A stretch of DNA of 20,683 nucleotides, from positions 1 to 20,683 of IMG/VR virus record IMGVR_UViG_3300050821_016729; one strand, given 5' to 3'. Positions 6,911-14,200 of the stretch are shown here, piece after piece. This DNA comes from a virus. Within the stretch, counting starts at the first letter, position 1, and each line of letters begins with the position of its first letter. The notes under the pieces are model-generated. The model was not told where the DNA came from. It did not search any database and worked only from the letters and a program-made list of their open reading frames with translations. Made by a program: the position numbers and the translations under genes.

Positions 6911-9733
6911 TCACGCGAAGAAGGCGTGGTCCTCGGTGTAGCCTACCACGAGATCGGCCAAGGTGAAATCGGGGCTGCTGCTGGCGAAACGCAGGCCCAT
7001 CGAGAAGAAGGCATTGCCCTCAATGGACGTGCCCCAGACGTTCCACGCCGGCGGCGGCGAAGCAAAACTGACCTGGTTGAGGAACGGCTGCGAGACGCCC
7101 TGCGGCACGGTGATCATGTAGCTGTTGATCACACCGCCGCCCAACCCGGAGATCGCCGCGGTTAGCGAGCCGCTGATGCCGACCTCGGCGGCGGAATTGT
7201 CCTGCGCCTGGAACCAGACACCCTGACCGGCCTTCTCGATGAAGATGCGATCCGAGCCATAGAGCTTGGTGTCGAAACGCTTCTGCAGCGACGACGACGC
7301 TGCGCTGAACAGCGGATAGACCGAATTGCCGTCGGTCCCGTAAGCAAAATATTCGCTGCCCTGTTTCTGCGTCGAGATGAAGCTGAAGGAAACGGTCTGC
7401 GAAGTGACGACCCAGTCCTTCTCGTTCCATGTCGCCATGACGTTGCGCTTGGCGCCGGTGTCAGGATCGACGACCGTCATCAGCAGCATGTAATGCTTGA
7501 TGTTGAAGATCGTCGCAATCGCGCCGCAGGGCGTCACCGCGCCGACGGTCGGCGGGAAGATCGCATTGGTGAACAGCTGATCGAGCTTGCCGCTGATCTT
7601 GGTCGCCGCGCCGCCGTAGAGACCATAAATCCCGGTCGTATTGGCGAAGATCGTCGAACGGCCGAAGTCCTGCAGCGCATCGCGCCACGCGCAACCAGCC
7701 TGCGGATCGACGTTCTGATAGTTGAACGTCGTCGACACCGGACTGCCCGACGAATTGACATTGGAGACGACGCTGACCGAGCCATTGCCGAAAGCGTAGA
7801 GATAACCCGACGACTGGCGCACCTGCGTATATTGGAGGTCGAGGAAAGCGTCGGTATTGACCGCATTGACGCCGCCGTCCGAGGTGGCGAAATCGACGAA
7901 GGAACCCGGCGCCGAGACCTGCCAGTCGCCGCCCGGCGGCAGCGTCGAGGTCTGCGACGGCGCCGGATTGAAAATCCACAGCCGCGACAGAAACGTCTCC
8001 ATCACCGAGCCGCTGACGCCGAAGGGCATCAGCGTGATCGTCGCCGCAGCAGCGTTGTTGGCGCCGGGCGAAACCACGACCGCAGGCGCGGTCGTATAGA
8101 ACTGGCCAGTTGACATAACCTCGGCGGAAGCGATCGAGGTCGGCGCATAAAGCACTTCTGCGCCAGCGCCAGATCCCCCACCGCCGGAGAACGTGACCTG
8201 GATCGGCGAAGTGTAGCCTGTCCCGGCATTGGTGACGACAATGTAGCCAACCGAATCGCCATTGAGATAAGCGGTCGCCGCCGCGCTCGACCCGCCACCG
8301 CCGACGAAAGCCACGGTGGGGGCGGAGGTGTAGCCTGTTCCTCCGGACGTTAGATTGATCGAAGCGATCGTCGTCGCCGTCAGCACCGCGACCGCCGTCG
8401 CGCCCGCGCCGCCGCCTCCGACGATCGTCAGCAGCGGCACGGTGGTGAAGCCTGAACCACCGTTGACCACGGTTACGCCGCTCAAACTTCCGCCCGCCGT
8501 CAGATTTGCTGTCGCTGCGGCGCCAGACCCGCTGCTGCTGAAAACCAACACTTGCGGCGCCGACGTGTAGCCCGAGCCGGGATTGACGAGGTTAAACGAC
8601 GTCACCACGCCACCCGACACCGTCGCCGTCGCTGTCGCTCCCGACCCTCCGCCGCCAAGAAAAAAGACAAAAGTGCTGGCCGAACTTGCGTAGCCGGAGC
8701 CACCGCTGTTGCGCGACAAACTGGCGATTGAAGTCGGCGCAATGCCTGAAGCGAGACCTGACGGCGTCAAAACGGCCGAAGCCTCGGCGCCCGACCCATC
8801 GCCGACGATCGTGACCGATGGCGCCGTCGTGTAACCGGAGCCCTGATTCGTCACCACGATCGCCGTGATGACGCCATTGACGATCGTCGCCGTCGCCGCG
8901 GCGCCCGTTCCGCCGCCCCCACCGACAAACTGAACGCTGGCGAAAGAATAGCCGGCGCCGCCCGCCGTCACGCTCACGCCGGCAACCGTCGTCGCGGCGA
9001 GCGACGCGGTGAGAATGGCCGAAGACGAATTCGATCCGCCGCCGCTGAACGCCACCTGGACGACGTCGCCCGGCTGGTAACCGGAGCCGGAGTTGGTGAT
9101 GTTCATCTCAACGACTTCACCGCCAAGCACCACCGGGGTAATGGCGATCCCCGAACCGAAGCCGCCGTAAACCGTGAGCGTCGGCGGCGTCGAATAGCCA
9201 GCGCCGCCCGAGTCCAGCACGACACCATTGGGCGCCGCCGATCCGGCCGAATAAAGCAGCGCGCCATCCCAGGCCCAGAAATCGTTCGACGTGTTGCGAT
9301 TGCTGATCAGCAGATATTGCGTGCCCCACTGACGCGCGTATGGCAGCGCGCTGGTCGCCGCCTGATAGAAAAGACCGGGCGGGCCGATCTGTGTCTGCAC
9401 CATCGTCAAGACCTGAACCTGCACGGCGCTGCCATCGGACAGAAACACGGCGCAGTAGTAGGTCGTCGCGATGTTATAGAAACAGTGCCAGATGACCGTC
9501 AGGCCGGCCGGCGCGGTGAAGATCGGCGCGCCCTTGTCCCACACCGTGCGCAGATTGCCATCGCCAAGCCGGACGAAATTCTCGAGCCAGAGGAACTCAT
9601 TGTCGGCGATCGCCACCGCCGACGACTGAACGTTCATGCCGCCGAAGGGAAAAGGACTGTAGGTCTTGAACCCCGGCGGAAGCTGCAGCGTCTCCTGCGC
9701 CTTGGCGGAAATCTGACCGCGCGGATCAGGCAT
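6911..9733 (-). CDS. Tail nozzle/tail tubular protein B-like (gp12-like) with internal Gly-rich repeats, 940 aa
   Basis: The start ATG at 9733 is set by GGAGG 7 nt upstream and an 8-bp overlap with the preceding gene; the longer frame from 9766 lacks this site. The N-terminal block (about 25-175) reads PFPFGGMNVQSSAVAI, LWLENF and GDGNLRTVWDKG, a pattern found in gp12-like nozzle proteins of podophages, whose beta-propeller closes the short tail. Residues about 176-564 are about ten imperfect repeats of GSGYTSAPTV...GGGGSGA (separate entry). The C-terminal part (about 570-940) resumes the propeller-like sequence (SRLWIFNPAPSQ, GNGSVSVVSN, NIKHYMLLMTVVDPDTG, VMATWNEKDWVV, FAYGTDGNSVYPLF) and ends FTLADLVVGYTEDHAFFA. 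T7 gp12 is about 794 aa; the excess corresponds to the repeats. Assignment rests on sequence pattern and position after a gp11-like gene. Confidence 0.75.
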   Translation of the reverse strand: MPDPRGQISAKAQETLQLPPGFKTYSPFPFGGMNVQSSAVAIADNEFLWLENFVRLGDGNLRTVWDKGAPIFTAPAGLTVIWHCFYNIATTYYCAVFLSDGSAVQVQVLTMVQTQIGPPGLFYQAATSALPYARQWGTQYLLISNRNTSNDFWAWDGALLYSAGSAAPNGVVLDSGGAGYSTPPTLTVYGGFGSGIAITPVVLGGEVVEMNITNSGSGYQPGDVVQVAFSGGGSNSSSAILTASLAATTVAGVSVTAGGAGYSFASVQFVGGGGGTGAAATATIVNGVITAIVVTNQGSGYTTAPSVTIVGDGSGAEASAVLTPSGLASGIAPTSIASLSRNSGGSGYASSASTFVFFLGGGGSGATATATVSGGVVTSFNLVNPGSGYTSAPQVLVFSSSGSGAAATANLTAGGSLSGVTVVNGGSGFTTVPLLTIVGGGGAGATAVAVLTATTIASINLTSGGTGYTSAPTVAFVGGGGSSAAATAYLNGDSVGYIVVTNAGTGYTSPIQVTFSGGGGSGAGAEVLYAPTSIASAEVMSTGQFYTTAPAVVVSPGANNAAAATITLMPFGVSGSVMETFLSRLWIFNPAPSQTSTLPPGGDWQVSAPGSFVDFATSDGGVNAVNTDAFLDLQYTQVRQSSGYLYAFGNGSVSVVSNVNSSGSPVSTTFNYQNVDPQAGCAWRDALQDFGRSTIFANTTGIYGLYGGAATKISGKLDQLFTNAIFPPTVGAVTPCGAIATIFNIKHYMLLMTVVDPDTGAKRNVMATWNEKDWVVTSQTVSFSFISTQKQGSEYFAYGTDGNSVYPLFSAASSSLQKRFDTKLYGSDRIFIEKAGQGVWFQAQDNSAAEVGISGSLTAAISGLGGGVINSYMITVPQGVSQPFLNQVSFASPPPAWNVWGTSIEGNAFFSMGLRFASSSPDFTLADLVVGYTEDHAFFA
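8040..9210 (-). repeat. Coding tandem repeats: about ten Gly-rich GxGYTxAPxV units in the gp12-like protein
   Basis: Within residues about 176-564 the cores GGAGYSTPP, SGSGYQPGD, GGAGYSFAS, QGSGYTTAP, GGSGYASSA, PGSGYTSAP, GGSGFTTVP, GGTGYTSAP, AGTGYTSPI and TGQFYTTAP recur about every 40 residues. Each is followed by a beta-strand, then a GGGGSGA/GSGAAA turn and another strand ending near a V-T-N type segment. The DNA units differ by many silent and coding changes, so this is an old protein repeat rather than a recent tandem array. The likely structure is a chain of small beta units projecting from the nozzle, which is an inference. Confidence 0.85.
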
Positions 9734-9998
9734 TGCGCGCCTCCGCAGCCGCCATTTCGGCGTCAAGCACCTTCTGGAACGCTTCCTGCGCCTTGACGAT
9801 CGACATCGTCTGACCAGCGACGGCGGCGCGCGTCGAATCGTCTAAGCGGCCGAACGGCCGCGTCCCCGTCTCGATCAGCGCGTCGAGCAGCAGCGCCAGC
9901 GTCGCAGTGCGAACCGGTGTCTCAACGCGACGCGGATCGAGCCCGTCACGGATCACGCGAGCCTGCGCGATGGTGGAAGCGAGATGGTCCTGCGGCAT
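9726..9998 (-). CDS. Small helical hypothetical protein between tail-tube genes, 90 aa
   Basis: The ATG at 9998 shares one base with the stop of the gp11-like gene (TGATG), and the stop region overlaps the start of the gp12-like gene by 8 bp, which indicates coupled translation across all three. The protein looks wholly alpha-helical, with an ALLLDALIETG segment at about 34-44 and a C-terminal Ala/Glu/Lys helix (IVKAQEAFQKVLDAEMAAAEARNA). No domain is recognised. Its place between adaptor and nozzle genes suggests a small tail or assembly factor. Confidence 0.7.
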   Translation of the reverse strand: MPQDHLASTIAQARVIRDGLDPRRVETPVRTATLALLLDALIETGTRPFGRLDDSTRAAVAGQTMSIVKAQEAFQKVLDAEMAAAEARNA

Positions 9999-10795
9999 CA
10001 GGGATAACTCGGGTAGTACGATCTCGTTTTACCGCGATCGAAAGCGACGCGCGCCACGCCCATGCGATCGGCGAACTCATACTCCATCACCTGCGCCTGC
10101 GAGTAGCGACCACGCGCCATGAAGGCAAGCGACGCGGCGCCGAACTTGAGACACTCCTGCATCCCGTTCGGAATGGCGTCGAAGTCGTCATCGGTGTTGA
10201 GCGGTTTGGGCGTGCAGGTCGCGTCGAGCTCCATCTCGGTCGCCTGGCTGGGAACCGGGAACACCCAGATTTCGCCTTGCGGCCCGTCGTTATAGACGGC
10301 CCAGACCGACGGCCACGACGTGTTCAGCACTGCATAGGCTCGCGCATAGGCCTGCAAGTCGTCCCACGCCATCCAGTCGAGCGTCGGCCGCGTCGTACCG
10401 CCCCAGTTGACGCTAAGCGCGATAGCGTCAATCACCTCGTCGCAGCCAGCATATTGCGCTCGCAGGGCCGGATTGAAGAAGCCGACAAACGGGTAGCGCT
10501 CGACGCCGGGGATCGTCATCATTGCGTTCTGCACCGCGCCGTAGGTTCCCGAAGTGGCCTGCGGAAACGCGCCCGGCAGCGCGCCGGGCTGCATCGCGCC
10601 GGGAATCGCAAATCCCGGCTGCGCGCTGGCGCCGAAGGCCGACTGGCCGGTGATCAAACGACGGATGCAGCCGGTACGCTTGGCGCAGCTTTTCCGACTT
10701 TCATTTATCCACCTGACGAGCTGCGTCTTCGAGGTGAAAGAATAATTCGGATCGTTCAAAAGCTGGGAGGTGTCGTTGAGGATTTGAGACAGCAT
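9998..10795 (-). CDS. Tail tubular protein A/adaptor-like protein (gp11-like), 265 aa
   Basis: The ATG at 10795-10793 (MLSQILNDTSQLLND...) opens a frame that otherwise runs up through the preceding gene; no strong Shine-Dalgarno is seen, only a weak GGTG. The N-terminal segment (LNDTSQLLND...SFTSKTQLVRWINES, residues 6-33) resembles the opening helices of phage neck/adaptor proteins, where a portal-binding helix bundle carries a beta domain. Residues 55-80 are a Gly/Pro/Ala loop. The later part (DEVIDAIAL, TLDWMAWDDLQAYAR, GEIWVFPVPSQATEMELDATCTP) shows the beta-sandwich pattern of gp11-like tube proteins, and the C-terminus is helical. It would link portal to nozzle. The call depends on motif style plus its place before the gp12-like gene. 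Confidence 0.65.
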   Translation of the reverse strand: MLSQILNDTSQLLNDPNYSFTSKTQLVRWINESRKSCAKRTGCIRRLITGQSAFGASAQPGFAIPGAMQPGALPGAFPQATSGTYGAVQNAMMTIPGVERYPFVGFFNPALRAQYAGCDEVIDAIALSVNWGGTTRPTLDWMAWDDLQAYARAYAVLNTSWPSVWAVYNDGPQGEIWVFPVPSQATEMELDATCTPKPLNTDDDFDAIPNGMQECLKFGAASLAFMARGRYSQAQVMEYEFADRMGVARVAFDRGKTRSYYPSYP

Positions 10796-10802
10796 GGCGC
10801 AC

Positions 10803-10842
10803 CAACAAAGAAGCCCACGCCCGCTATCAGCAGGCGCGGGCT
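10803..10842 (-). terminator. Terminator-like hairpin between capsid block and tail block
   Basis: On the minus strand, a 13-position stem with two mismatches (arms 10830-10842 and 10812-10824, loop 10825-10829) is GC-rich and is followed by the T-rich tract TTCTTTGTT. It lies just after the stop of the 88-aa gene and just before the gp11-like start. The U-run is interrupted, so termination is probably partial. The position parallels T7 Tphi, which sits after the capsid gene, but that parallel is inference. Confidence 0.55.
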
Positions 10843-10865
10843 CTAGAACACCATGCGTCGTCGCA

Positions 10866-11132
10866 TCACACCTTGGCGGGAGCGACCGGCGTCTTGACGT
10901 TGAGCACCTCGACCGGGAACTTGCCCGAAATCGAAGCGCCCGCCGTATTGAACCCGAAGCACACCGCAGCGAGCGACTCTTCGACAAAAGTCGCGCCGGC
11001 CGTGTTCGGCGGCACCGGACCGACGGCGTCGGCCACGGCAAAGCCAACGACCGTGAGGTCCGGGCTGCCCGACTTGAGATTGACGACATCGCCAACCGAG
11101 ATGCCGTTATACTTCGTGACGATCTGGGCCAT
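10866..11132 (-). CDS. YodC/DUF2158-like small beta protein, 88 aa
   Basis: The ATG at 11132-11130 (MAQIVTKYNG...) has AGGAGG 8 nt upstream, one of the best ribosome sites in the window, implying high expression. Residues 12-30 (SVGDVVNLKSGSPDLTVVG) match the GDxVxLKSGSPxMTV signature of the YodC/DUF2158 family, and the family's V-C-x-F then F-P-x-E-x-L pattern recurs as VCFGF and FPVEVL. An Ala/Pro/Gly insert (VGPVPPNTAGATF) lies between. The family's biochemical function is unknown to me; the fold is a small SH3-like barrel. Position after capsid and a repeat protein, with a strong ribosome site, would suit an abundant head-decoration protein. That is inference. Confidence 0.6.
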   Translation of the reverse strand: MAQIVTKYNGISVGDVVNLKSGSPDLTVVGFAVADAVGPVPPNTAGATFVEESLAAVCFGFNTAGASISGKFPVEVLNVKTPVAPAKV

Positions 11133-11153
11133 GTAAACGCCTCCTGATATGCG

Positions 11154-11170
11154 AACCCCGGATTGGGGCT
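11154..11170 (-). other. Short intergenic hairpin upstream of the DUF2158-like gene
   Basis: Arms 11154-11159 and 11165-11170 can form a 6-bp stem including four C-G pairs and one G-T, with a 5-nt loop. It lies in the 75-bp gap between the 376-aa gene and the 88-aa gene, without a T-run. It may be a processing or weak pausing site, or chance. Confidence 0.25.
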
Positions 11171-11207
11171 TGACCATACAACACGCCTCAAACGCGAACC
11201 GTTCCGA

Positions 11208-12338
11208 TCAGAGCTGCGTCATGTAGCTAGTGTCGGACGAGAAATAGCCCATCGTGGCGAGCGCCGTCACCAACGCACCAGCCGCGACGCTGGTGTTGGC
11301 GGTGATGTTCAAGAGCGGCGTGCCGGTATAGACACCGCCGTCGCGAACCACCCAGGCGGTGTAAGCCGGCAGCGTGCCGCCCGCAGCCGTCGCGGTGAGA
11401 AGCGCCTGACGGGTGCGCACCAGGCCCGCCTGGACCTGCACGTTGAGCACGGTGGAATTGGCCGTGGCCGGCTGATCGACGCCGGTCGCGATGACCTGCG
11501 TGCCGCCGGCGCCGCCGACGCCCGAGGTGCCGTTGGCATAGGTGCCGCTCTGCAGGCCGGTGATCGACCAGTTCATCACGGTCGTCGCGGCGGCCGACGA
11601 TCCGCCGCCGCCCGAGAAGGACAGCGTCGGCAGCGTCGTCGCCGAACCGGCGGTGAAGGCGATCGGATTGCCATGGTCGAGGCAGAGCAGCGCGGTGATC
11701 GTCTGCGAGCCGGTCAGCGTCGCAGTCGCGGTCGCGCCGGCGCCGACGGTGGTGCCGTTCAGACCTTCACGCGGATCGTTGACGAAGACGATCGTCGGCG
11801 CCGCGGTATAGCCGGCGCCCTGATCGACCAGCGTCACCGTCGAGACGGTGCTGCCCGACAACGTCGCATAAGCGGTCGCCTGCACGCCACCAGCCGGCGG
11901 CGCGGAAATCTGGACGATCGGCGGATAGGTGTAATTGGTGCCGGCGTTGCTGACGGTGACGGTCTGATTGACCGCGCCGCCGACAATCGCCTTCCACACC
12001 GAGCTACCGGCCGAGGCCGTGACGGTCGGCGCCGAGGTGTAGCCCGAGCCGACGTTGGTCAGCACCGCGCCGACCGCGCAGCCGTTCTGGTTGGCGATGC
12101 GGTAGTTGACGCCGTCGGCATAAATATATTCGAGGCCGCCGGCCATCACGCCGCCGCCGATGTTACGCCAGATCTGGGTGATCGGGTCGAACTGCTGGAG
12201 CGTCGAATAGATGCCGGTCCTGATCATGTACCAGCCGGCGGGCTGGATGATCTGAACCTGCCCCGCCTTGAGCGTGACGACGTTGGACACGACCCCCTTG
12301 AGAGACGGGGTGAGGCCAGTACCGGAAAACAGACCCAT
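11208..12338 (-). CDS. Post-capsid structural protein with GYTxAP repeats, 376 aa
   Basis: The ATG at 12338 has GGAG 8 nt upstream and starts 12 bp after the capsid stop. Residues 1-75 (QIIQPAGWYMIRTGIYSTL, DPITQIWRNIGGG) form a beta-rich domain of a type I associate with phage proteins encoded directly after capsid. Residues about 93-250 carry GSGYTSAPTV, GTNYTYPPIV, GAGYTAAPTI and a LPTLSFSGGGGSSAAAT unit, the same repeat found in the gp12-like protein. The C-terminal 120 residues are Ala/Gly/Thr-rich beta sequence ending GYFSSDTSYMTQL. No enzyme motif is present. A head-fibre, decoration or minor capsid role is the likely reading given location and repeats, but the sequence does not settle it. 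Confidence 0.65.
   Translation of the reverse strand: MGLFSGTGLTPSLKGVVSNVVTLKAGQVQIIQPAGWYMIRTGIYSTLQQFDPITQIWRNIGGGVMAGGLEYIYADGVNYRIANQNGCAVGAVLTNVGSGYTSAPTVTASAGSSVWKAIVGGAVNQTVTVSNAGTNYTYPPIVQISAPPAGGVQATAYATLSGSTVSTVTLVDQGAGYTAAPTIVFVNDPREGLNGTTVGAGATATATLTGSQTITALLCLDHGNPIAFTAGSATTLPTLSFSGGGGSSAAATTVMNWSITGLQSGTYANGTSGVGGAGGTQVIATGVDQPATANSTVLNVQVQAGLVRTRQALLTATAAGGTLPAYTAWVVRDGGVYTGTPLLNITANTSVAAGALVTALATMGYFSSDTSYMTQL
11585..12060 (-). repeat. GYTxAP-type coding repeats in the post-capsid protein
   Basis: Three clear cores (GSGYTSAPTV, GTNYTYPPIV, GAGYTAAPTI) and one degenerate unit (LPTLSFSGGGGSS) lie in residues about 93-250. Their core and following GGGG/Ala-Thr turn match the repeats at 8040-9210, so the two virion proteins share a building block. 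Confidence 0.75.
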
Positions 12339-12350
12339 GGTCGATGCTCC

Positions 12351-13421
12351 TTAAATCACGGCCGGCGACGTGCCGGGAATATTCTGCCACGCGGCGCCGG
12401 TGATACCCGTCACCTGCGCGCCCGAGGACGGCTTGGCGCAGACGAGATCGGCGCAGGAGATCAGCACGCCGACGTCGGCGATCTGACCGACGTTGATCAG
12501 CGGCTCGAAGCCCGAGAAAGTCATCGGCGCGTATTCCGACATATACATGCCGGTGTAGCGGCTGTTGAGGAAGAAGGCCGAGCCCATCGGGCAGAAGGGA
12601 TCGGGGAAGATCGGCGTGTCGAGCACCTTGATGCCGCGAAAACCGGCGTTGACCACATCGTCCTTCTCGTAGATCGAGCGCGGCCGGGTCTGATACATCT
12701 CGAGGCTCATGAAATCGGTCATGAGCTCGGCCCAGTTGGCCGGGTTCATCACGCCGAAGTCGGGCGCCTCGCCGCCAGCGCCGGACTGGATACGCGCCAG
12801 AATCTGCGCCGCGCCGACGCGCGTCGTCACCGCAGCGCCGGAGTTGGTGATCAACTGGCCGGCCCAGAACTGGCCGGGCGAGCGGGTGATGCCGCCGTAG
12901 GACGGGACGTTGGAGCCGTCATCGAAGGCCTGGCTGAGCGAGTCCCAGATTTGCGTATTGGCGTAGTTGTTCGAATAGAGCGCCTGCGCATAGGACTGCT
13001 TCATCACCACCGCGGCGTCGCTCATCACGGCGCGCAGCTTGGGGATGACCACCTCGGAGCTTTGCAGGATGGCCTCCATCCCAAAAAAGCCAATCGGCAC
13101 CATGCCGAGCTTGAGGCTGAACTGCGCGTTCTGGATGGCCGCCTGATCGGTCGGCATCGGGAAGTTGCCGTCGAAGCCGCCCCACGAAAACTGAACGAAG
13201 CTGTTGCCCTGCACCGGGATGGTGATCTGGCTGACACCGCCGCGAGCCGCTTTGCTATTGGACATGAAAAGTGAAAGAAGAGGGTGGGACTGGTATATTT
13301 GAACATAGACACTGGGCAAAAAGGCTCGCCTCGTGATGGCGGAAAGTTGAGCCCCTAAAGCGCCAGATGGAGTGATGCCGGAACCTGTGAGTGTACTTAC
13401 CGGAGAATTGGGGTAGGCCAT
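12351..13421 (-). CDS. Major capsid protein, 356 aa
   Basis: This is the podovirus-type major capsid protein, expected to have the HK97 fold and to form the icosahedral shell. It begins MAYPNSPVSTLTGSGITP (a flexible N-arm), then has the long-helix region with AAIQNAQFSLKLGMVPIGFFGMEA, read here as a pattern of alternating strand and helix (residues about 93-118), the MSDAAVVMKQSYAQALYSN spine helix, a GVMNPANWAELMTDF segment, and a C-terminal strand series with FEPLINVGQIADVGVLI and DLVCAKPSSGAQVTGITG. Length suits the family. GAGG lies 6 nt before the ATG. The preceding gene is an HNH endonuclease ending 8 bp upstream. The first 55 codons have lower GC (about 50%) and different codon choice from the rest (about 62%). 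Confidence in the capsid call is high by pattern and neighbours (scaffold, portal). Confidence 0.85.
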   Translation of the reverse strand: MAYPNSPVSTLTGSGITPSGALGAQLSAITRRAFLPSVYVQIYQSHPLLSLFMSNSKAARGGVSQITIPVQGNSFVQFSWGGFDGNFPMPTDQAAIQNAQFSLKLGMVPIGFFGMEAILQSSEVVIPKLRAVMSDAAVVMKQSYAQALYSNNYANTQIWDSLSQAFDDGSNVPSYGGITRSPGQFWAGQLITNSGAAVTTRVGAAQILARIQSGAGGEAPDFGVMNPANWAELMTDFMSLEMYQTRPRSIYEKDDVVNAGFRGIKVLDTPIFPDPFCPMGSAFFLNSRYTGMYMSEYAPMTFSGFEPLINVGQIADVGVLISCADLVCAKPSSGAQVTGITGAAWQNIPGTSPAVI

Positions 13422-13440
13422 GATTTACCTCACATTCCGA
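13255..13440 (-). other. Low-GC, atypical-codon tract covering the capsid N-terminus next to the HNH gene
   Basis: Direct counts give about 42%, 60% and 48% GC in the three 60-bp lines from 13261 to 13440, against 62-63% in the two lines from 13141 to 13260. Codons here include GTA, AGT, ACA, TTA, ATA, AGG and CGA, which are scarce in the rest of the capsid gene. The change is abrupt at about 13258, near capsid codon 54. A tract of foreign composition next to a homing-type endonuclease is what co-conversion of flanking DNA leaves behind. Confidence 0.6.
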
Positions 13441-14200
13441 ACGATAGCGCGCCTAATACTGCGCTTGATTGACTGAATACTTCATGGCTGACGCCATGCT
13501 CGGTAAGAAGAGCTTTCGCCGCCACGATTTTATCCTCCAACCTCTGACCGCTGGGCTGCTGCACAACCCACAGTTCAAGATTTGAGAGATCGTTATTCAG
13601 CCTATCGCCATCGATGTGATGAACATTCTCGCCGGAACGTAATTTTCGCCCCAGCTTCTTCGCCATCTGCAAGCGATGCTCGAACTCATACCCGTCCTCG
13701 GTCTTGAGCACTCGATAACCGGTCTCAGTGATCCTTCCAGACCCCTGCTCAGCCCGCATGAGCCCCGCTTGACCGGCGTCGCCATTGATCCGAAGACGCG
13801 CGTAATGCATCTGGCAATAGCCGCGGCCAACAGCAGGTTTTTCGCAGCCATCAACGAGACACGGCACGCCGCGCGCAACCCGCTTGGCGATCACAAAATC
13901 GCCGAACGATCCCGTCTTATAGAATCGATTATAGTGAATGACGCACAAGCCGTTGTGCTTGTGCGGCTGATCGCAACCTTCCAGCGCGCACAACGCGCCG
14001 CGCGGCTCCATCTTCGGAACCTTGGCGTTCTTCGACGAGTGCGTTGCGCAAATCGTCCCGACCCGCACCGGATTATCGCAGCCGTCAATCGAACAGACCG
14101 ATTTGCAGGTTCCGCAAAAACGCTGCGGCCCCTTCGGGACGTCAATCGTCTCTCCGCACTTCACGCACGGCCTAGCAGCGTATGTGCGAAGATATTTCAC
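13430..14200 (-). CDS. HNH endonuclease with zinc-binding repeats, 256 aa, GTG start
   Basis: A free-standing phage HNH (probably homing) endonuclease that would nick or cut DNA near its insertion site. The C-terminal domain has FEHR (His175), VHHIDGD (193-199), N202-N203 and SNLELW (206-211), the full HNH signature. The N-terminus has a CxxC...CxxC ribbon (C12, C15, C29, C32) and three repeats with identical spacing C-x4-C-x9-C-x2-H at 36-54, 71-89 and 114-132, probable zinc-binding, DNA-reading units. The start is GTG at 14200-14198, overlapping the scaffold stop (GTGA), with AGGGGG/GGGAG upstream; the longer frame to 14350 lies inside the scaffold gene. GC is near 45-50% in sampled lines, below its neighbours, a sign of transfer. 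It sits between scaffold and capsid without breaking either. Confidence 0.88.
   Translation of the reverse strand: MKYLRTYAARPCVKCGETIDVPKGPQRFCGTCKSVCSIDGCDNPVRVGTICATHSSKNAKVPKMEPRGALCALEGCDQPHKHNGLCVIHYNRFYKTGSFGDFVIAKRVARGVPCLVDGCEKPAVGRGYCQMHYARLRINGDAGQAGLMRAEQGSGRITETGYRVLKTEDGYEFEHRLQMAKKLGRKLRSGENVHHIDGDRLNNDLSNLELWVVQQPSGQRLEDKIVAAKALLTEHGVSHEVFSQSSAVLGALSFGM

Noticed and set aside
8040-9210. Possible CRISPR-like or noncoding tandem repeat array
   Set aside because: The repeats are in one open reading frame, conserved as protein rather than DNA, and have no uniform spacers.
11163-13274. A 703-codon open frame on the plus strand opposite the capsid and post-capsid genes
   Set aside because: It is very Arg/His/Gly-rich without domain sense and antisense to clearly coding genes with ribosome sites. 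It arises from GC-rich codon bias.
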